Shown: positions 8,589 through 18,079, counted from the stretch's first letter. The stretch is DNA of 64,000 bases from Haloferula rosea (GCF_016595525.1 NZ_JAENII010000009.1:163202-227201), one strand, 5' to 3'. A program made the numbers and translations. The notes: generated by a model not told the origin, from the letters alone.

Positions 8589-9392
8589 ATGCGTTTGGCG
8601 GTGCTTGGAAGCGGCAGTGGGGGGAATGCGGCGGTCATTGATGCCGGCGGCACCCGCTTGCTCGTCGATGCCGGGTTGTCCGCCAAGCAGATCCGCCTCC
8701 GCCTCGAAGCCATGGGGATTGCGCCCGACTCGCTCGATGGCATCCTGCTCACCCACGAACACGGCGATCACATCAGTGGTCTCCGCGTGTTCCTCAAGAA
8801 CTTCGACCTGCCGGTGTATGCGACACCCGCGACCCGTCAGGTGGTGGCGGAGAACCTCGGGGCTGTGAACTGGCGGATCTTTGAGAGCGGTCGACGTTTC
8901 GAGATCGGGGAGGTGGAGATCGAATCTTTTCTCGTGCCGCACGATGCGGTCGAACCGGTCGGCTTCGTATTTCGCCGTGCCGAGCAGGTGCTGGGGATCG
9001 TCAGTGACAGCGGTCACGTCACGCCTGCCATCCTCGAGCGTTTGCGCGAGACCCAGGTGCTCTTCGTGGAAGCCAACTACGATGATGCCCTGCTCGAAGC
9101 CGACCAGCGGCGCCCCTGGTCGACGAAGCAGCGAATCGCTTCACGACACGGCCACCTATCGAACGCCCAGACCGCGGCCCTGGTGGCGGAGCTTGCCGCA
9201 GGCAGCTTGGAACGCGTGGTGCTGGGTCATCTCAGCCGCGATTGCAACACCCCCGACGTGGCGATTGATGCGGTGAGCTGCCCCGGTGTTCATGTCGCCT
9301 GTGCCATCCAGGATGAACCCAGTGGCTGGCACGAGACCCCGGCGCCTCCCTGCGACATCGCCTTTGCCAGCGACGAGTTGTTCGGAGGGTGA
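8589..9392 (+). CDS. MBL-fold metallo-hydrolase, YycJ/WalJ-like
   Basis: Metallo-beta-lactamase-fold protein starting MRLAVLGSGSGGNAAVIDAG, with metal-binding motif THEHGDH (about residues 57-63), a further Asp in VSDSGHV, and a late GHLSRD motif. This arrangement is typical of the YycJ/WalJ group (predicted nuclease or phosphodiesterase linked with cell-wall signalling in Firmicutes). The 267-residue length is normal. ATG 8589 is chosen because the conserved first beta-strand begins there; the frame is open further upstream. The gene lies 144 nt downstream of aspA on the same strand and has no obvious functional link to it. Confidence 0.9.
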   Translation: MRLAVLGSGSGGNAAVIDAGGTRLLVDAGLSAKQIRLRLEAMGIAPDSLDGILLTHEHGDHISGLRVFLKNFDLPVYATPATRQVVAENLGAVNWRIFESGRRFEIGEVEIESFLVPHDAVEPVGFVFRRAEQVLGIVSDSGHVTPAILERLRETQVLFVEANYDDALLEADQRRPWSTKQRIASRHGHLSNAQTAALVAELAAGSLERVVLGHLSRDCNTPDVAIDAVSCPGVHVACAIQDEPSGWHETPAPPCDIAFASDELFGG

Positions 9393-9537
9393 AGGTCGAC
9401 TGTTAGGGGTCGCCCCATCATCGGGGGAGATGTGTGTTCCGGTCATGGATGCGGGGGATCACCTCATCAATGCCCGCCGGAGATTTCCAGCTACGGAGCA
9501 ACCTTCGCACTTCGGTTCGTCGGGGTGGTGGCTCCCG

Positions 9538-10383
9538 CTATCGGGGAGGTTCCTTCGAGTCGGGTTGGCGGGTTTCGCTGCCATCCGGCTTCGGGACCGG
9601 AGGGCGGGCGGATTGGCCGGCTCCATCCCGTTCTTCATGGGTGGTAGATACGAAACGCGTTCCATCGAATCGATACTCCTGCCAAACATAAGTCTCGCGG
9701 AAATCCATGAAGTTCTCACGGCCCGTGACTTGAATCACGGAACCCTCTGGGGGAATCGTGTAGCCAAGGGAAATCCGCTTCTTCTGCGTTGGATATTTTA
9801 AATGGGCTTTGTAGTGATTCCGGTATCGATCGATCACGGCGTCCGCCTTGATCTGTGGCAAAATCTCATCGCCCTCACGAATCCAGCTGCCCTCACGAAA
9901 TCGCCACAGTTGCGGATATCCGACGCTGATGTAATCCAGTCGTGCCTGCTTCCGCTCGGTGCTGCGAAAAATGGTTCTGGCGCCCCGGCTCCCGATCATG
10001 ATCAAAGGTTCCTTCCCGCCATGAAAAACCCGGATCGTCACGAAGAACGCGCCGGCGTCGACCTGCGGTATGGTGAAATGGGCGTGTAGAAATTGGTCCG
10101 TAAGAGATTCCCTTTGGATGAAGGTGATCCGGCGCTCCACCGAATCCTCGATCCTGCCAAAATAGTGGCTGGCCAAAAGAAGATAGAAATCGAGAGCCGT
10201 ACGCGGTGGATCGGAACGAGTTTCAAGAATCGCCCGCTCGCTTTCGTCCAACGTGACCGGTAGCCACACCCAATCCGAAACCTCTGAATCCTGATTGGTA
10301 AACCGCAATTGCCGCGAGGCATCTCCAGCAAGCAAGATGCAGGAGGCCAGCAAGAAGAACAGGGAGGAGAGAAAGGCAATCAT
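9538..10383 (-). CDS. Exported protein of unknown function
   Basis: A 281-residue protein from ATG 10383, with an N-terminal signal peptide (MIAFLSSLFFLLASCILLAG). The -LLASC- could be a lipobox, but the charge pattern before it is weak. The mature part is beta-rich and polar (for example GYTIPPEGSVIQVTGREN). The last ~30 residues are Pro/Asp/Arg-rich and probably disordered. No family recognised. An upstream in-frame start at 10449 is possible but would place 22 polar residues before the signal sequence. Base composition is lower in GC than the flanking core genes. Confidence 0.65.
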   Translation of the reverse strand: MIAFLSSLFFLLASCILLAGDASRQLRFTNQDSEVSDWVWLPVTLDESERAILETRSDPPRTALDFYLLLASHYFGRIEDSVERRITFIQRESLTDQFLHAHFTIPQVDAGAFFVTIRVFHGGKEPLIMIGSRGARTIFRSTERKQARLDYISVGYPQLWRFREGSWIREGDEILPQIKADAVIDRYRNHYKAHLKYPTQKKRISLGYTIPPEGSVIQVTGRENFMDFRETYVWQEYRFDGTRFVSTTHEERDGAGQSARPPVPKPDGSETRQPDSKEPPR

Positions 10384-10932
10384 CGGGGCGAAAGAATGAG
10401 AACAAGCGACCCGACCCACATGGAGGTTCGCCGATTCTCCTTGTCGCATTGAATCACCAAAAGCCGATCACAACAAGACTGCTGATCGTGGTGTCATCAC
10501 CTTTCATTGAAGTCTAGGACGCGCTACTCGTCTCCAAACCGGATCGCAACCACCCCACTGTCCCAAGTGGAAAGGTAAACCCAGCCCTGCCGAATCGAGT
10601 CGCCCAAGTTTCATCAATCGGGGTGAAAAGCACGTAGAAGGAGAATGCGAGTGCTCAAATCACAAGCGCTAGCGAAAACTGGACGACTCTCGTTGTGAGG
10701 TATCGAAGCCAAGGTCTCTCCATTTCGTAGCGAACAGTATTGGTTCGTAGATGATCCGGACCGAATTTCTGGATCGTCCTTGTTAGGAGATCGAGGGTGG
10801 ACTTGTTGATTTGGCAGGGGATTTCAAGCCGTCGAACTGGTTTAACAGGTCGTTGGAGCGGCGGCACCGAGTGGGGGTGGTCGGGGAGTGAGATGCTGGC
10901 TTTTGTCGATGACTTGAGCGGGGGATGAAGAG

Positions 10933-11051
10933 GGATGAAGGATGAAGGATGAAGGATGAAGGATGAGGGATGAGGGATGAGGGATGAGGGATGAGGGATG
11001 AGGGATGAGGGATGAGGGATGAGGGATGAGGGATGAGGGATGAGGGATGAG
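10933..11051. repeat. Heptamer tandem array, 17 copies
   Basis: Four copies of GGATGAA are followed without interruption by thirteen copies of GGATGAG, 119 bp in all. The purine-rich strand is the plus strand. Because 7 is not a multiple of 3, the array is read in all three frames in turn. On the minus strand it gives a SLIPHPS-type repetitive peptide, which is an artefact and not a gene. Confidence 0.95.
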
Positions 11052-11118
11052 GGCAGTTGCGTGGTCCAGCGCAAGGGTGGTGCGAGGGCGGGTGAACTGC
11101 AGCGGCTTGGAAAGCCGC

Positions 11119-11174
11119 GCTCCCTAATCGCAGGCATCGCTTGGCCCCTGAACCCTCAGTCCCTGAACCCTTGG
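11119..11174 (+). repeat. 56-bp direct repeat, copy 1
   Basis: Matches 11347-11402 at 51 of 56 positions; four of the five differences are A/T exchanges. Core GGCATCGCTTGGCCCCTGA is identical in both. Within the unit CCCTGAACCC and CCCTCAGTCC are themselves similar. Confidence 0.9.
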
Positions 11175-11259
11175 TCGGAGTGGGCTTTGAGGTTTGAAGA
11201 GTTGAGGGAACCGCGAAAGGGGCGCGAAATGGGAGCTCAGCATGCTCTGCGGTTCTTGA

Positions 11260-11515
11260 GTGGAAAGTAGAAAGTAAAAACTGGAAAGTGGGGGGAGCTC
11301 CGCTCTCTTTTGGGGATGCGCGACGGCGTCACGCGGTCCGGGTTTGGCTCCCTATTCGCTGGCATCGCTTGGCCCCTGATCCCTCAGTCCCTGATCTCTT
11401 GGCAAGGAAGGGGAGGCTCCGCGGTAGGGGGTGATGATGGTCGGCGATGTCCGCGCTTGGCGAGGTTCCTGCCCATTGATCTCTCACTTTCCACTTTTTA
11501 CTTTCTACTTTTCAC
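11260..11515. repeat. 31-bp inverted repeat (arms 11260-11290 and 11485-11515)
   Basis: The left arm (GTGGAAAGTAGAAAGTAAAA...) is the reverse complement of the right arm (...TTTTACTTTCTACTTTTCAC) at about 29 of 31 positions. The arms flank 194 bp that contain copy 2 of the 56-bp direct repeat. This layout resembles a small non-autonomous mobile unit, but no target-site duplication was identified. Confidence 0.85.
11347..11402 (+). repeat. 56-bp direct repeat, copy 2
   Basis: Second copy of the unit at 11119-11174, in the same orientation, 228 bp downstream. Confidence 0.9.
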
Positions 11516-11675
11516 TACCCGACTTGGACCTTCGGCTTCGGACTTGGACCGGGATGGTGATGCGATGGGTCCGTGGTCGGGTCGGTGAATTCGATGGTTG
11601 GCAAGGGGTGCTGGGATCTCGGCAGGATGTGCGGAGGTTGGGAGGTTGGTGGTCGGGTATGGGTTGGGTGAATCG

Positions 11676-13019
11676 ATGAGAACCCTATGCCTGATCCTGG
11701 TCATGGCGCTGTCCTTGCACGGTGCCGAAACTGCGGCGGAACGTGATGCACGCATGGAATGGTGGCGCGATGCGCGTTTCGGAATGTTCGTACATTGGGG
11801 TTTGTATTCGGGGCTGGCTGGAACGTGGAAGGGGAAGATGGTCAACGATCACGGGGGGATGGAGTGGATCCAGCAGCGTGTGGGGGCGGACCCTTACACG
11901 TATGCGGCGGAAGCGATTCCGAAGTTCGTGCCGAAGGAAGGTTTCGCCGAGGAATGGGCACGGATGGCGAAACGGGCGGGATGCCGCTATGTGGTGTTCA
12001 CGACCAAGCATCATGACGGCTTCGCCCTGCATGACTCGGGGGTGACGAACTACGATGCGGGTGACGTGGTCGGGCGTGATCTGGTGAGGGAGATTGTCGA
12101 TGCGCTGCGGGCCGAGGGGCTGAAGGTGGGTTTCTACCACTCGCTGATTGATTGGCACCACCCGCAGTATGACTTCAAGTTCATGAAGGCGCTGCCCTAC
12201 ACGAAGGGGAGTGCGAATGTGGCGGTGACGAAGCGTGACCATGGGAAGTATGTGGATTTCCTGCATGCCCAGGTGAAGGAGTTGATGACGGGCTACGGTC
12301 CGATCGATGTGCTGTGGTGGGACTATTCGAAGAAGGGTGCGGAAGGGGAGGCGTGGCGTGCCACGGAGTTGATGAAGATGGTTCGGGCGGAGAATCCGGC
12401 GGTGATCATGAACAATCGGTTGTATGGCATTCCGAAAATCGAGAAGCACGATGCGGTCGGTCGTTTGCTGAGTTTCAATCCGTCCCATGGGGACTTCACG
12501 ACGCCGGAGCAGACGGTGCCGTCCCGTGGGGTGGCGGGCGTGGATTGGGAGCAGTGCATGACGATGAACACGACGTGGGGGTTCTCGGAGCACGACAAGG
12601 CGTGGAAGTCGGACGAACAACTGATCCGGCATCTCGTGGACATTTCATCCAAGGGGGGGAACTTCCTTCTCAACATCGGGCCGACGGGGGACGGGTCGAT
12701 CCCGCCTGAGTCGGTGAAGGGACTTTCGGCCATGGGGGATTGGCTGAAGGTCAACGGGGAGTCGATCTACGGCACCACGGCGAATCCGCTGGAGGAGGTG
12801 TCATTCGAGGGTCGCTGCACGGCGAAGGGCGATGCGCTCTATCTCCATGTGTATGCGCGGCCGGAGGGTGGCACGATCTCGCTGGATCACTCGGGTCGGC
12901 AGGCCACGCTTCTTGATGGCAAGTTGGCACTGAAGGTTTCCCGCGAGGGCGACAAGTTGGTCATCCAGCTGCCGGAGGAACTGCCGGATCCGGTCGTGAC
13001 AGTGATCCGTGTGGACTAG
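11676..13019 (+). CDS. Secreted alpha-L-fucosidase, GH29 family
   Basis: Glycoside hydrolase family 29, releasing L-fucose from glycans. From ATG 11676 the protein has a signal peptide (MRTLCLILVMALSLHGAETA). It then shows the GH29 hallmarks: WWRDARFGMFVHWGLYS near the N-terminus, YVVFTTKHHDGFALHDS, and DVLWWDYS at about residue 214, whose Asp is the likely nucleophile. A NFLLNIGPTGDGSIP segment also fits. The C-terminal ~80 residues form a beta-domain as in the family. The 447-residue length is typical. It probably acts in the periplasm or outside the cell on fucosylated polysaccharides or mucin-like glycans. No transporter or sulfatase is linked to it here. Confidence 0.93.
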   Translation: MRTLCLILVMALSLHGAETAAERDARMEWWRDARFGMFVHWGLYSGLAGTWKGKMVNDHGGMEWIQQRVGADPYTYAAEAIPKFVPKEGFAEEWARMAKRAGCRYVVFTTKHHDGFALHDSGVTNYDAGDVVGRDLVREIVDALRAEGLKVGFYHSLIDWHHPQYDFKFMKALPYTKGSANVAVTKRDHGKYVDFLHAQVKELMTGYGPIDVLWWDYSKKGAEGEAWRATELMKMVRAENPAVIMNNRLYGIPKIEKHDAVGRLLSFNPSHGDFTTPEQTVPSRGVAGVDWEQCMTMNTTWGFSEHDKAWKSDEQLIRHLVDISSKGGNFLLNIGPTGDGSIPPESVKGLSAMGDWLKVNGESIYGTTANPLEEVSFEGRCTAKGDALYLHVYARPEGGTISLDHSGRQATLLDGKLALKVSREGDKLVIQLPEELPDPVVTVIRVD

Positions 13020-13183
13020 GAAGCAGGTCGGTCTCGGGGGCTTCGCGGTGGTCGTGGCGGTGGCCCACGCGTGGCCCATGACTGGAGGCGCGTGGCTCCG
13101 CCGACCGTTTTGTGGGGATTTGGGCGCATTCGCTTTGCAAATGGAGACAGAGGTCCTATTTACGGGTCCCTACCCACGAATCG

Positions 13184-14473
13184 ATGCTTGTTTCCTGCCC
13201 CCATTGTTCCACTGGTCTTGACGTCGCTCCCGAGCACGCTGGCCAGACCCTCCAGTGCCCGGCCTGTCAGGGTCGGCTGACGCTTTCCAGTGAAGATCTG
13301 GCGCAGGAGTCTGCGGCGAGCAACCACCCGGAACGGGAGGGCTGGGCGGAGAAGGATCATGCGAACCCGAACTTCATCAAGGGGTTGCTCATCGGGATCG
13401 GCATCACGGTTGCCTTCCTCGCCTTGATGTTTCCCTTCAAGAGCACGCGGGTGGGGGCGATCTTCCTTGAGCGTGGCTGGGTGAACTTCGCCGAGACCTT
13501 CCTGTTTTTCTGGGGGCTGACGATCCTGGGGATGAAGTGGAAGATGAACCAGCGGCAGGAGCGCGCGGCCCTGTTGGATCTATTTCCGCAACGGCTTGGT
13601 CGCCAGATCGACCGGACAACGGTCTCGGGCTTCATCGACAACATCTATCAGGTGCCGTTGTCCCTGCGGGACAGTCTGATCGTGAACCGCATCCGGAAGG
13701 CGCTCGAGTTGTTCGAAGCGCGTCCGAACAACACCGAGGTGGCGACCTTCCTGAGCACGCAGTCCGAGTTGGATGCGAACCGGTCGATGGGTTCCTACTC
13801 CTTGCTGAAGGTGTTCCTGTGGGCAATTCCGATTCTGGGCTTCATCGGCACGGTGATGGGGCTTTCCACGGCGGTGGGCTCGCTGGCGGTGGGGGACAAC
13901 AGCGACCCGGAAGCACTGATGGCTTCGGTGAACAACCTGACGGGCGGGCTTGGGCTGGCCTTCGACACGACCTTGCTGGGGCTGATCCTGAGCATTCTGA
14001 TGAGCTTCCCGATGGCGGCGGTTCAGAAGAAGGAGGACGAGACGCTGACGATCATCGATGCCTTCTGCAACGAGAAGGTCCTGCCGAAGCTCAACGACAG
14101 CAAGCATGCGGGGACGGATGAACTTCTGGAGAAGGCGGAGAGCATTCCGCAGCTCGTGAAATCGCTGGCTCAGGCGCATGAGACGTTCCTGGTGAATCTC
14201 AATGAGAGCACGATCCAGCTGAAGGAGAGCGGACAGGCGCTGCGGAGCGGGCTCGACGAGCATCGCAAGACGGTGGAAACGAGCTTCACGGATGCGGTGA
14301 AGAAGCTGACCGACACGAGCAGTGAGATTTTCATCCGCTCGGATCAGGAATTGAACCGGACTTTCGAGAAGATTGCGACGGGCATCGATGTGATGAACCA
14401 GTCCCTGCGTGATCTTGGAGAGAAGCAGATTCCGAATGACGCGAAGCGCAAGCGCGGGTTGTTCCGTCGTTGA
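13184..14473 (+). CDS. MotA/TolQ/ExbB-type ion-channel subunit with N-terminal zinc ribbon
   Basis: A 429-residue protein. Residues 5-28 form a zinc ribbon (C5-P-H-C8 and C25-P-A-C28). Two transmembrane helices follow at about 65-88 and 102-120. After a cytoplasmic part comes the MotA/TolQ/ExbB core (about 205-290) with WAIPILGFIGTVMGLSTAVG and GLGLAFDTTLLGLILSILMS, matching the two pore helices of proton-channel proteins. The last ~130 residues are helical. ATG 13184 is chosen because the first zinc-ribbon cysteine is four residues in. It lies 3 nt before the next of two ExbD-like genes, so the three form one operon. Energising some envelope process by ion flow is inferred; the target is unknown. 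Confidence 0.87.
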   Translation: MLVSCPHCSTGLDVAPEHAGQTLQCPACQGRLTLSSEDLAQESAASNHPEREGWAEKDHANPNFIKGLLIGIGITVAFLALMFPFKSTRVGAIFLERGWVNFAETFLFFWGLTILGMKWKMNQRQERAALLDLFPQRLGRQIDRTTVSGFIDNIYQVPLSLRDSLIVNRIRKALELFEARPNNTEVATFLSTQSELDANRSMGSYSLLKVFLWAIPILGFIGTVMGLSTAVGSLAVGDNSDPEALMASVNNLTGGLGLAFDTTLLGLILSILMSFPMAAVQKKEDETLTIIDAFCNEKVLPKLNDSKHAGTDELLEKAESIPQLVKSLAQAHETFLVNLNESTIQLKESGQALRSGLDEHRKTVETSFTDAVKKLTDTSSEIFIRSDQELNRTFEKIATGIDVMNQSLRDLGEKQIPNDAKRKRGLFRR

Positions 14474-14476
14474 GTC

Positions 14477-15289
14477 ATGCCACGCCGCCGATCCAGTTCC
14501 GAGGGTGGGGTTTCGCTATTCCCCTTCATGAGCATCCTCGCATGTCTCATCGGCATCCTGACGCTGCTGATCAGCGTGACGATGCAGGTGAAGAACATGG
14601 ACCGGAAGGGACAGACGGAGGAGGAGCGGGCGCGGGCGGTGGAGAACCGGGATCTGAAGCGTGAGGCGAAGGAGCTCGAGGAGCAAATCAAGAAGCTGGA
14701 GGAGCAGATCAAGCGGGAGCGGTCGACGGTGGCGGAGCTCGAGAAACTCAAGGACCGTCAGGTCGTGCTGAAGGAAGAGCTAGCTGATCTGCGGAAGGCG
14801 GAGGATGAAACAAAGTCGGATGCGGAGCTGCAGAAGATCGCGGAGAACCTGAGGAAGGAGATCGTGGCCCTGAAAAAGGAACGTCCGCCGCTCAACAAGC
14901 AGCTCGAGGATCTGCGCAAGCAGCTGAAGGAGCGCAAGGAGGCACCCGAGCCACCGAAGTCGGTCCAGGTGCAGCCGGGGGGGGTGGGTTTGAACAAGGC
15001 GCGGAACATCTTCTTCGTGGAAGCGAACTCGACGGGCATCGTGCTGATGGAGGATGGCAAGGAGGGGAAACGGATTTCCAAAGGGGCGATCCCGAGCAAC
15101 GGTGACTACAAGCGATTCCTCGAAAACGTGAAGAAGACGCGGGATTCGATGGTCCTCTTCCTGATCCGGCGAAGCGGCAACGAGTCGTATCTCTGGGCGG
15201 CCTCGGAAGCGGAGAACAAGTTCAATCTGACCACGGGCAAGTTGCCGATCCCGAACGACGGCAAGATCGACCTATCCCTTTTCGACTGA
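14477..15289 (+). CDS. ExbD/MotB-like coiled-coil subunit lacking the channel aspartate
   Basis: A 270-residue protein with a basic N-terminus (MPRRRSSSEGGVS), one transmembrane helix (about 14-35, FPFMSILACLIGILTLLISV), a long charged coiled coil (about 42-155) and a globular C-terminal domain (about 165-270). It aligns residue by residue with the start of the next protein. At the position of the ion-binding Asp (residue 19) it has Ser, and there is no other acidic residue in the membrane helix. It is therefore probably a non-conducting stator partner. It starts 3 nt after the ExbB-like gene and ends 4 nt before the third gene. Confidence 0.75.
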   Translation: MPRRRSSSEGGVSLFPFMSILACLIGILTLLISVTMQVKNMDRKGQTEEERARAVENRDLKREAKELEEQIKKLEEQIKRERSTVAELEKLKDRQVVLKEELADLRKAEDETKSDAELQKIAENLRKEIVALKKERPPLNKQLEDLRKQLKERKEAPEPPKSVQVQPGGVGLNKARNIFFVEANSTGIVLMEDGKEGKRISKGAIPSNGDYKRFLENVKKTRDSMVLFLIRRSGNESYLWAASEAENKFNLTTGKLPIPNDGKIDLSLFD

Positions 15290-15293
15290 GTTC

Positions 15294-16400
15294 ATGGCAC
15301 GCAAGCGATCATCGGATGAAGCCGGAGTGAGTCTCGACTCACTCATGGATGCGCTGACCAATGTGGTCGCGGTGCTGATCCTGGTGCTGATCCTGGTGCA
15401 GGCGGACGTGACCCAGAAGGTCGAGGAATTCCTCGACAACCTGAAGCCGGCGACGCCCGAGGAGGTGCAGCAATCGAAGGAGCAGTTGGCGAAGGTCCGC
15501 GAGGAGCTCGAACGGAAGCAGGCGCTTCTCCAACAGGAGGCGCCGACGCCGGCGGCGATCGAGGAGGAGAAGCGGTCGATCGCCCTGTTGGAAAAGGAGC
15601 TGAAGGACAACAGCGAACTGCTGGCGGATCTGGATGAGCTCAAGAGGCTGGAGAGGAAACTGCGATTGGAGCGCGATGTGGAACAGGAGAAGACGTCGAA
15701 GATCGAAGAGGAGATCGCGCGCCTGCTCGCCCAGCTCGATGCGACGCCGGAGAAGGTGGCGAAGCCGGACATTGTGACCATTCCCAGCAGTCGGCCGATC
15801 CCGGCGACGGCGAAGATCTACTACGCGATCGTCCAACGGGGCCGGGTGCATCTGATTGATCCGTTCACGCCTGTCGAATTGTTTGAGGACGAGTTCCGGC
15901 AGGAGAAGCGGCACTGGCTGCTGGAGCGTGTGAAGCGTCAGGGTGCCGATCGGTACATCTACGACGGCCGGAAGATCGAGGCCCACTTCAAGGACTTCGA
16001 TTTCAAGAACCGCCGGAACCAGCGGGTGACGTTGGTGGCGCCGCCGACCGGCACGCGGATGCGGATCGAAATTCGCCCCGATCTGAAAGAGGGGGGGACA
16101 ACGACCGAGCAACTCGCCGAGCCCAACTCGCAGTTTGCCGCCAGTGTGAAGGCGCTATCGAGGATCCGTGGCGCGGTGCTCATGTTCTGGGTGCACCCGG
16201 ATTCCTTCCCGACCTACCTCAAGGCCCGCCCGCTGGCCGATGCGGTGAATCTCCCGGCAGGTTGGGAGATCCGTTTCAACCAGATGTATGCGGTGACGCT
16301 GAGTGATGTGGAGATCCGCCGGCAGAAGGAACCTCCACCCGCCAAGCCGGACCCCAATCCGCAACCGAAGCCGCCCCGGCTCGGGCCGAAGCTGGACTGA
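15294..16400 (+). CDS. ExbD/MotB-like coiled-coil subunit with channel aspartate
   Basis: A 368-residue protein beginning MARKRSSDEAGVSLDSLMDA, with a transmembrane helix at about 18-37. Asp19 sits where ExbD and MotB carry the ion-translocating aspartate. A coiled coil follows (about 38-150), then a globular domain (about 160-335), and the tail is Pro/Lys-rich. The N-terminal 36 residues match the preceding gene product in pattern. With the ExbB-like protein these would make a channel with two unlike B-subunits. The globular domain has no OmpA-type peptidoglycan motif that I can see. Confidence 0.77.
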   Translation: MARKRSSDEAGVSLDSLMDALTNVVAVLILVLILVQADVTQKVEEFLDNLKPATPEEVQQSKEQLAKVREELERKQALLQQEAPTPAAIEEEKRSIALLEKELKDNSELLADLDELKRLERKLRLERDVEQEKTSKIEEEIARLLAQLDATPEKVAKPDIVTIPSSRPIPATAKIYYAIVQRGRVHLIDPFTPVELFEDEFRQEKRHWLLERVKRQGADRYIYDGRKIEAHFKDFDFKNRRNQRVTLVAPPTGTRMRIEIRPDLKEGGTTTEQLAEPNSQFAASVKALSRIRGAVLMFWVHPDSFPTYLKARPLADAVNLPAGWEIRFNQMYAVTLSDVEIRRQKEPPPAKPDPNPQPKPPRLGPKLD

Positions 16401-16571
16401 CAGGTGTGGGGGGAAAGAAAAAGACCGGGGAGCTTCCTTGGTCGCCAAACCCTGAAACTCCGCCGGTCCAATCGACCAGGGAGAGCGGATCATCCGCTGG
16501 TCTTGAAGAGAAAGTGACGTGATCTCCGGCCGATGGCCATGCCGTGATCGCGTAGCCGTCGGGGGTTTCTG

Positions 16572-17948
16572 TTAGTCAGGACGCTTCAGGACCCAGCCGA
16601 CGACATCGGATTGGTAGTCGGTGTAGGTTTTCCATGGGCCGCGGAGCCAGAGTAGGACGGAGTAGCCTTCGCCCGCCACGATGATGGGCCTCAGGTTGGG
16701 ATGGGTGGATTTCGACGTCAGTGGTTTCCAGGTGATGGTGGAGCGATCATCGTCGGTCCCGACCGTGGCCGAGAAGATCTCGTGGGTGCCGCCGAGGTCC
16801 TTGCCGGTGGATGGGTCGACATCGGTCGAGATCACTGCGTGGCTGGGATGGGTGGGATCCAGCGCGATCAGCCCGGTGTAGCTGCTTTCCCGTGGATAGA
16901 GGCAGGTGCCGGCGTAGGCGACCTCGCGATCCACCCATGTCTTGCCGTTCCAGTGGGCCATGCGGTAGCGGTGGTCGTCGTTGGTCAGATAAAGCGAGTA
17001 ACCGATGTGCGGTCGGGAGGACTCATCGACGGCGATCGAGCTGGTCCATGCGCTGCGCTCGGCGCTGAGGGAATGGTCACCTGGTCCCTTGTTGCCACCG
17101 CCCTTGAAGATCAGGTCGGCTTCGGATGGGGTGAGGGGGCCATCCTCCAGCGCCTTGATGCGGGTGCCGTCGACACGGAAGAATGCTCCGTCCCGGAAGT
17201 CCGCGTAGTAGATGCTGTTGCCGAAGTTCCGTGGGTGGGCGTCGGTGAATGAGATGCCGACCGTGTTTTCATCGCGCTGCACGTAGCGCGGGTAGGGGCG
17301 GTTGACGCCATCGACCTCGTCGGAGATGAGGTGGTGGGGGTCACCCCAGGTCTCGCCATGATCGGACGAGCTGATGACGGACGGGTTGAAGCCGATGCCG
17401 CGGAAGAAGTTGTAGAGTTTCCCTTCCGACTTCGAGGTGTAGAGGTTCATGTAGGTGACGTTGGCCGCCTTCGGGTAGTCGTGGACGAACTTCTGGGGTT
17501 CGCCCCAACTGAGGAAATCATCGGGCGAGGAGATCCGGTAGTGGTGGACGCGGTCTCGGTTGTGCTTGGCATAGACGGCAAGGATGCTGCCGTCGGGACG
17601 GGCGTGGAGGGCGGGCACGTTGTGATCGTCCTTTTCGAATCCGGCGTGAAGGACGGTGGTGCCGAGGTCTTTCCCGGCCTCAAGGTCGTAAACGCTCACT
17701 TTGACGTCGCCGGTGGTCCCACTCAGGCCGCCGACGATGAGTTTCCCCTGATGGATGATGGCCCGGGGGTCCTGAAACCAGCACCATCCGGCATCTTCCA
17801 TGAAGGTGGTGGGTTCGCGGGTCGAGGCTTCCGCCTGGGCGGGCTGGACCAAGCAGGTCAGCGCCAGCGCCGCCAGGGAGCCGATGGCTAGAATGGAAGG
17901 GCGGGAAGCTTTGGGGTGTCGGGCGCGTGAAAATCGATGGTTGGCCAT
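16572..17948 (-). CDS. Secreted BNR-repeat (BNR_4-like) beta-propeller protein
   Basis: A 458-residue protein with a signal peptide from ATG 17948 (hydrophobic [17 protein letters not shown], cleavage after A-Q-A). The mature part begins [20 protein letters not shown] and contains several sialidase-like Ser/Asp-box segments (for example SSPDDFLSW and [12 protein letters not shown]). This fits the BNR_4 family, whose characterised members include seven-bladed propeller polysaccharide lyases acting on ulvan as well as proteins of unknown activity. The substrate cannot be decided from sequence alone. Upstream in-frame starts exist at 18032 and 17999 but would put a long polar region before the signal peptide. 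It is convergent with the channel operon. Confidence 0.8.
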   Translation of the reverse strand: MANHRFSRARHPKASRPSILAIGSLAALALTCLVQPAQAEASTREPTTFMEDAGWCWFQDPRAIIHQGKLIVGGLSGTTGDVKVSVYDLEAGKDLGTTVLHAGFEKDDHNVPALHARPDGSILAVYAKHNRDRVHHYRISSPDDFLSWGEPQKFVHDYPKAANVTYMNLYTSKSEGKLYNFFRGIGFNPSVISSSDHGETWGDPHHLISDEVDGVNRPYPRYVQRDENTVGISFTDAHPRNFGNSIYYADFRDGAFFRVDGTRIKALEDGPLTPSEADLIFKGGGNKGPGDHSLSAERSAWTSSIAVDESSRPHIGYSLYLTNDDHRYRMAHWNGKTWVDREVAYAGTCLYPRESSYTGLIALDPTHPSHAVISTDVDPSTGKDLGGTHEIFSATVGTDDDRSTITWKPLTSKSTHPNLRPIIVAGEGYSVLLWLRGPWKTYTDYQSDVVGWVLKRPD

Positions 17949-18079
17949 GGGTGTTTCAGGTTCGCGGAGGATACGGGGTGGGGCGCTCCGGCTTGTCATC
18001 CGGCATGGGGTTTCCGGCTCGTGGAAATTCATCGAATTTGTGGACTAGCCGCGATGGGGAAGAGGGATATAGTGGCGTC

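Larger units (their letters stand above)
10384..11675. other. 1.3-kb gene-free, repeat-rich region
   Basis: No believable gene lies here. Open frames are produced by the repeats themselves. The region contains a 7-bp tandem array (10933-11051), a 56-bp imperfect direct repeat (11119 and 11347) and a 31-bp inverted repeat (11260 and 11485), followed by G/T-rich sequence up to the fucosidase start. Confidence 0.7.

Noticed and set aside
10933..11051. CRISPR array
   Set aside because: Repeats are 7 bp and contiguous, with no spacers.
10655..11137. Minus-strand open frame with SLIPHPS-type repeats
   Set aside because: Product of the heptamer array; reading a 7-bp repeat in three frames gives a periodic peptide but no gene.
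13184..16400. Zorya anti-phage system
   Set aside because: The channel genes resemble ZorA/ZorB only in general plan; there is no ZorC, ZorD or ZorE, and no defence genes nearby.
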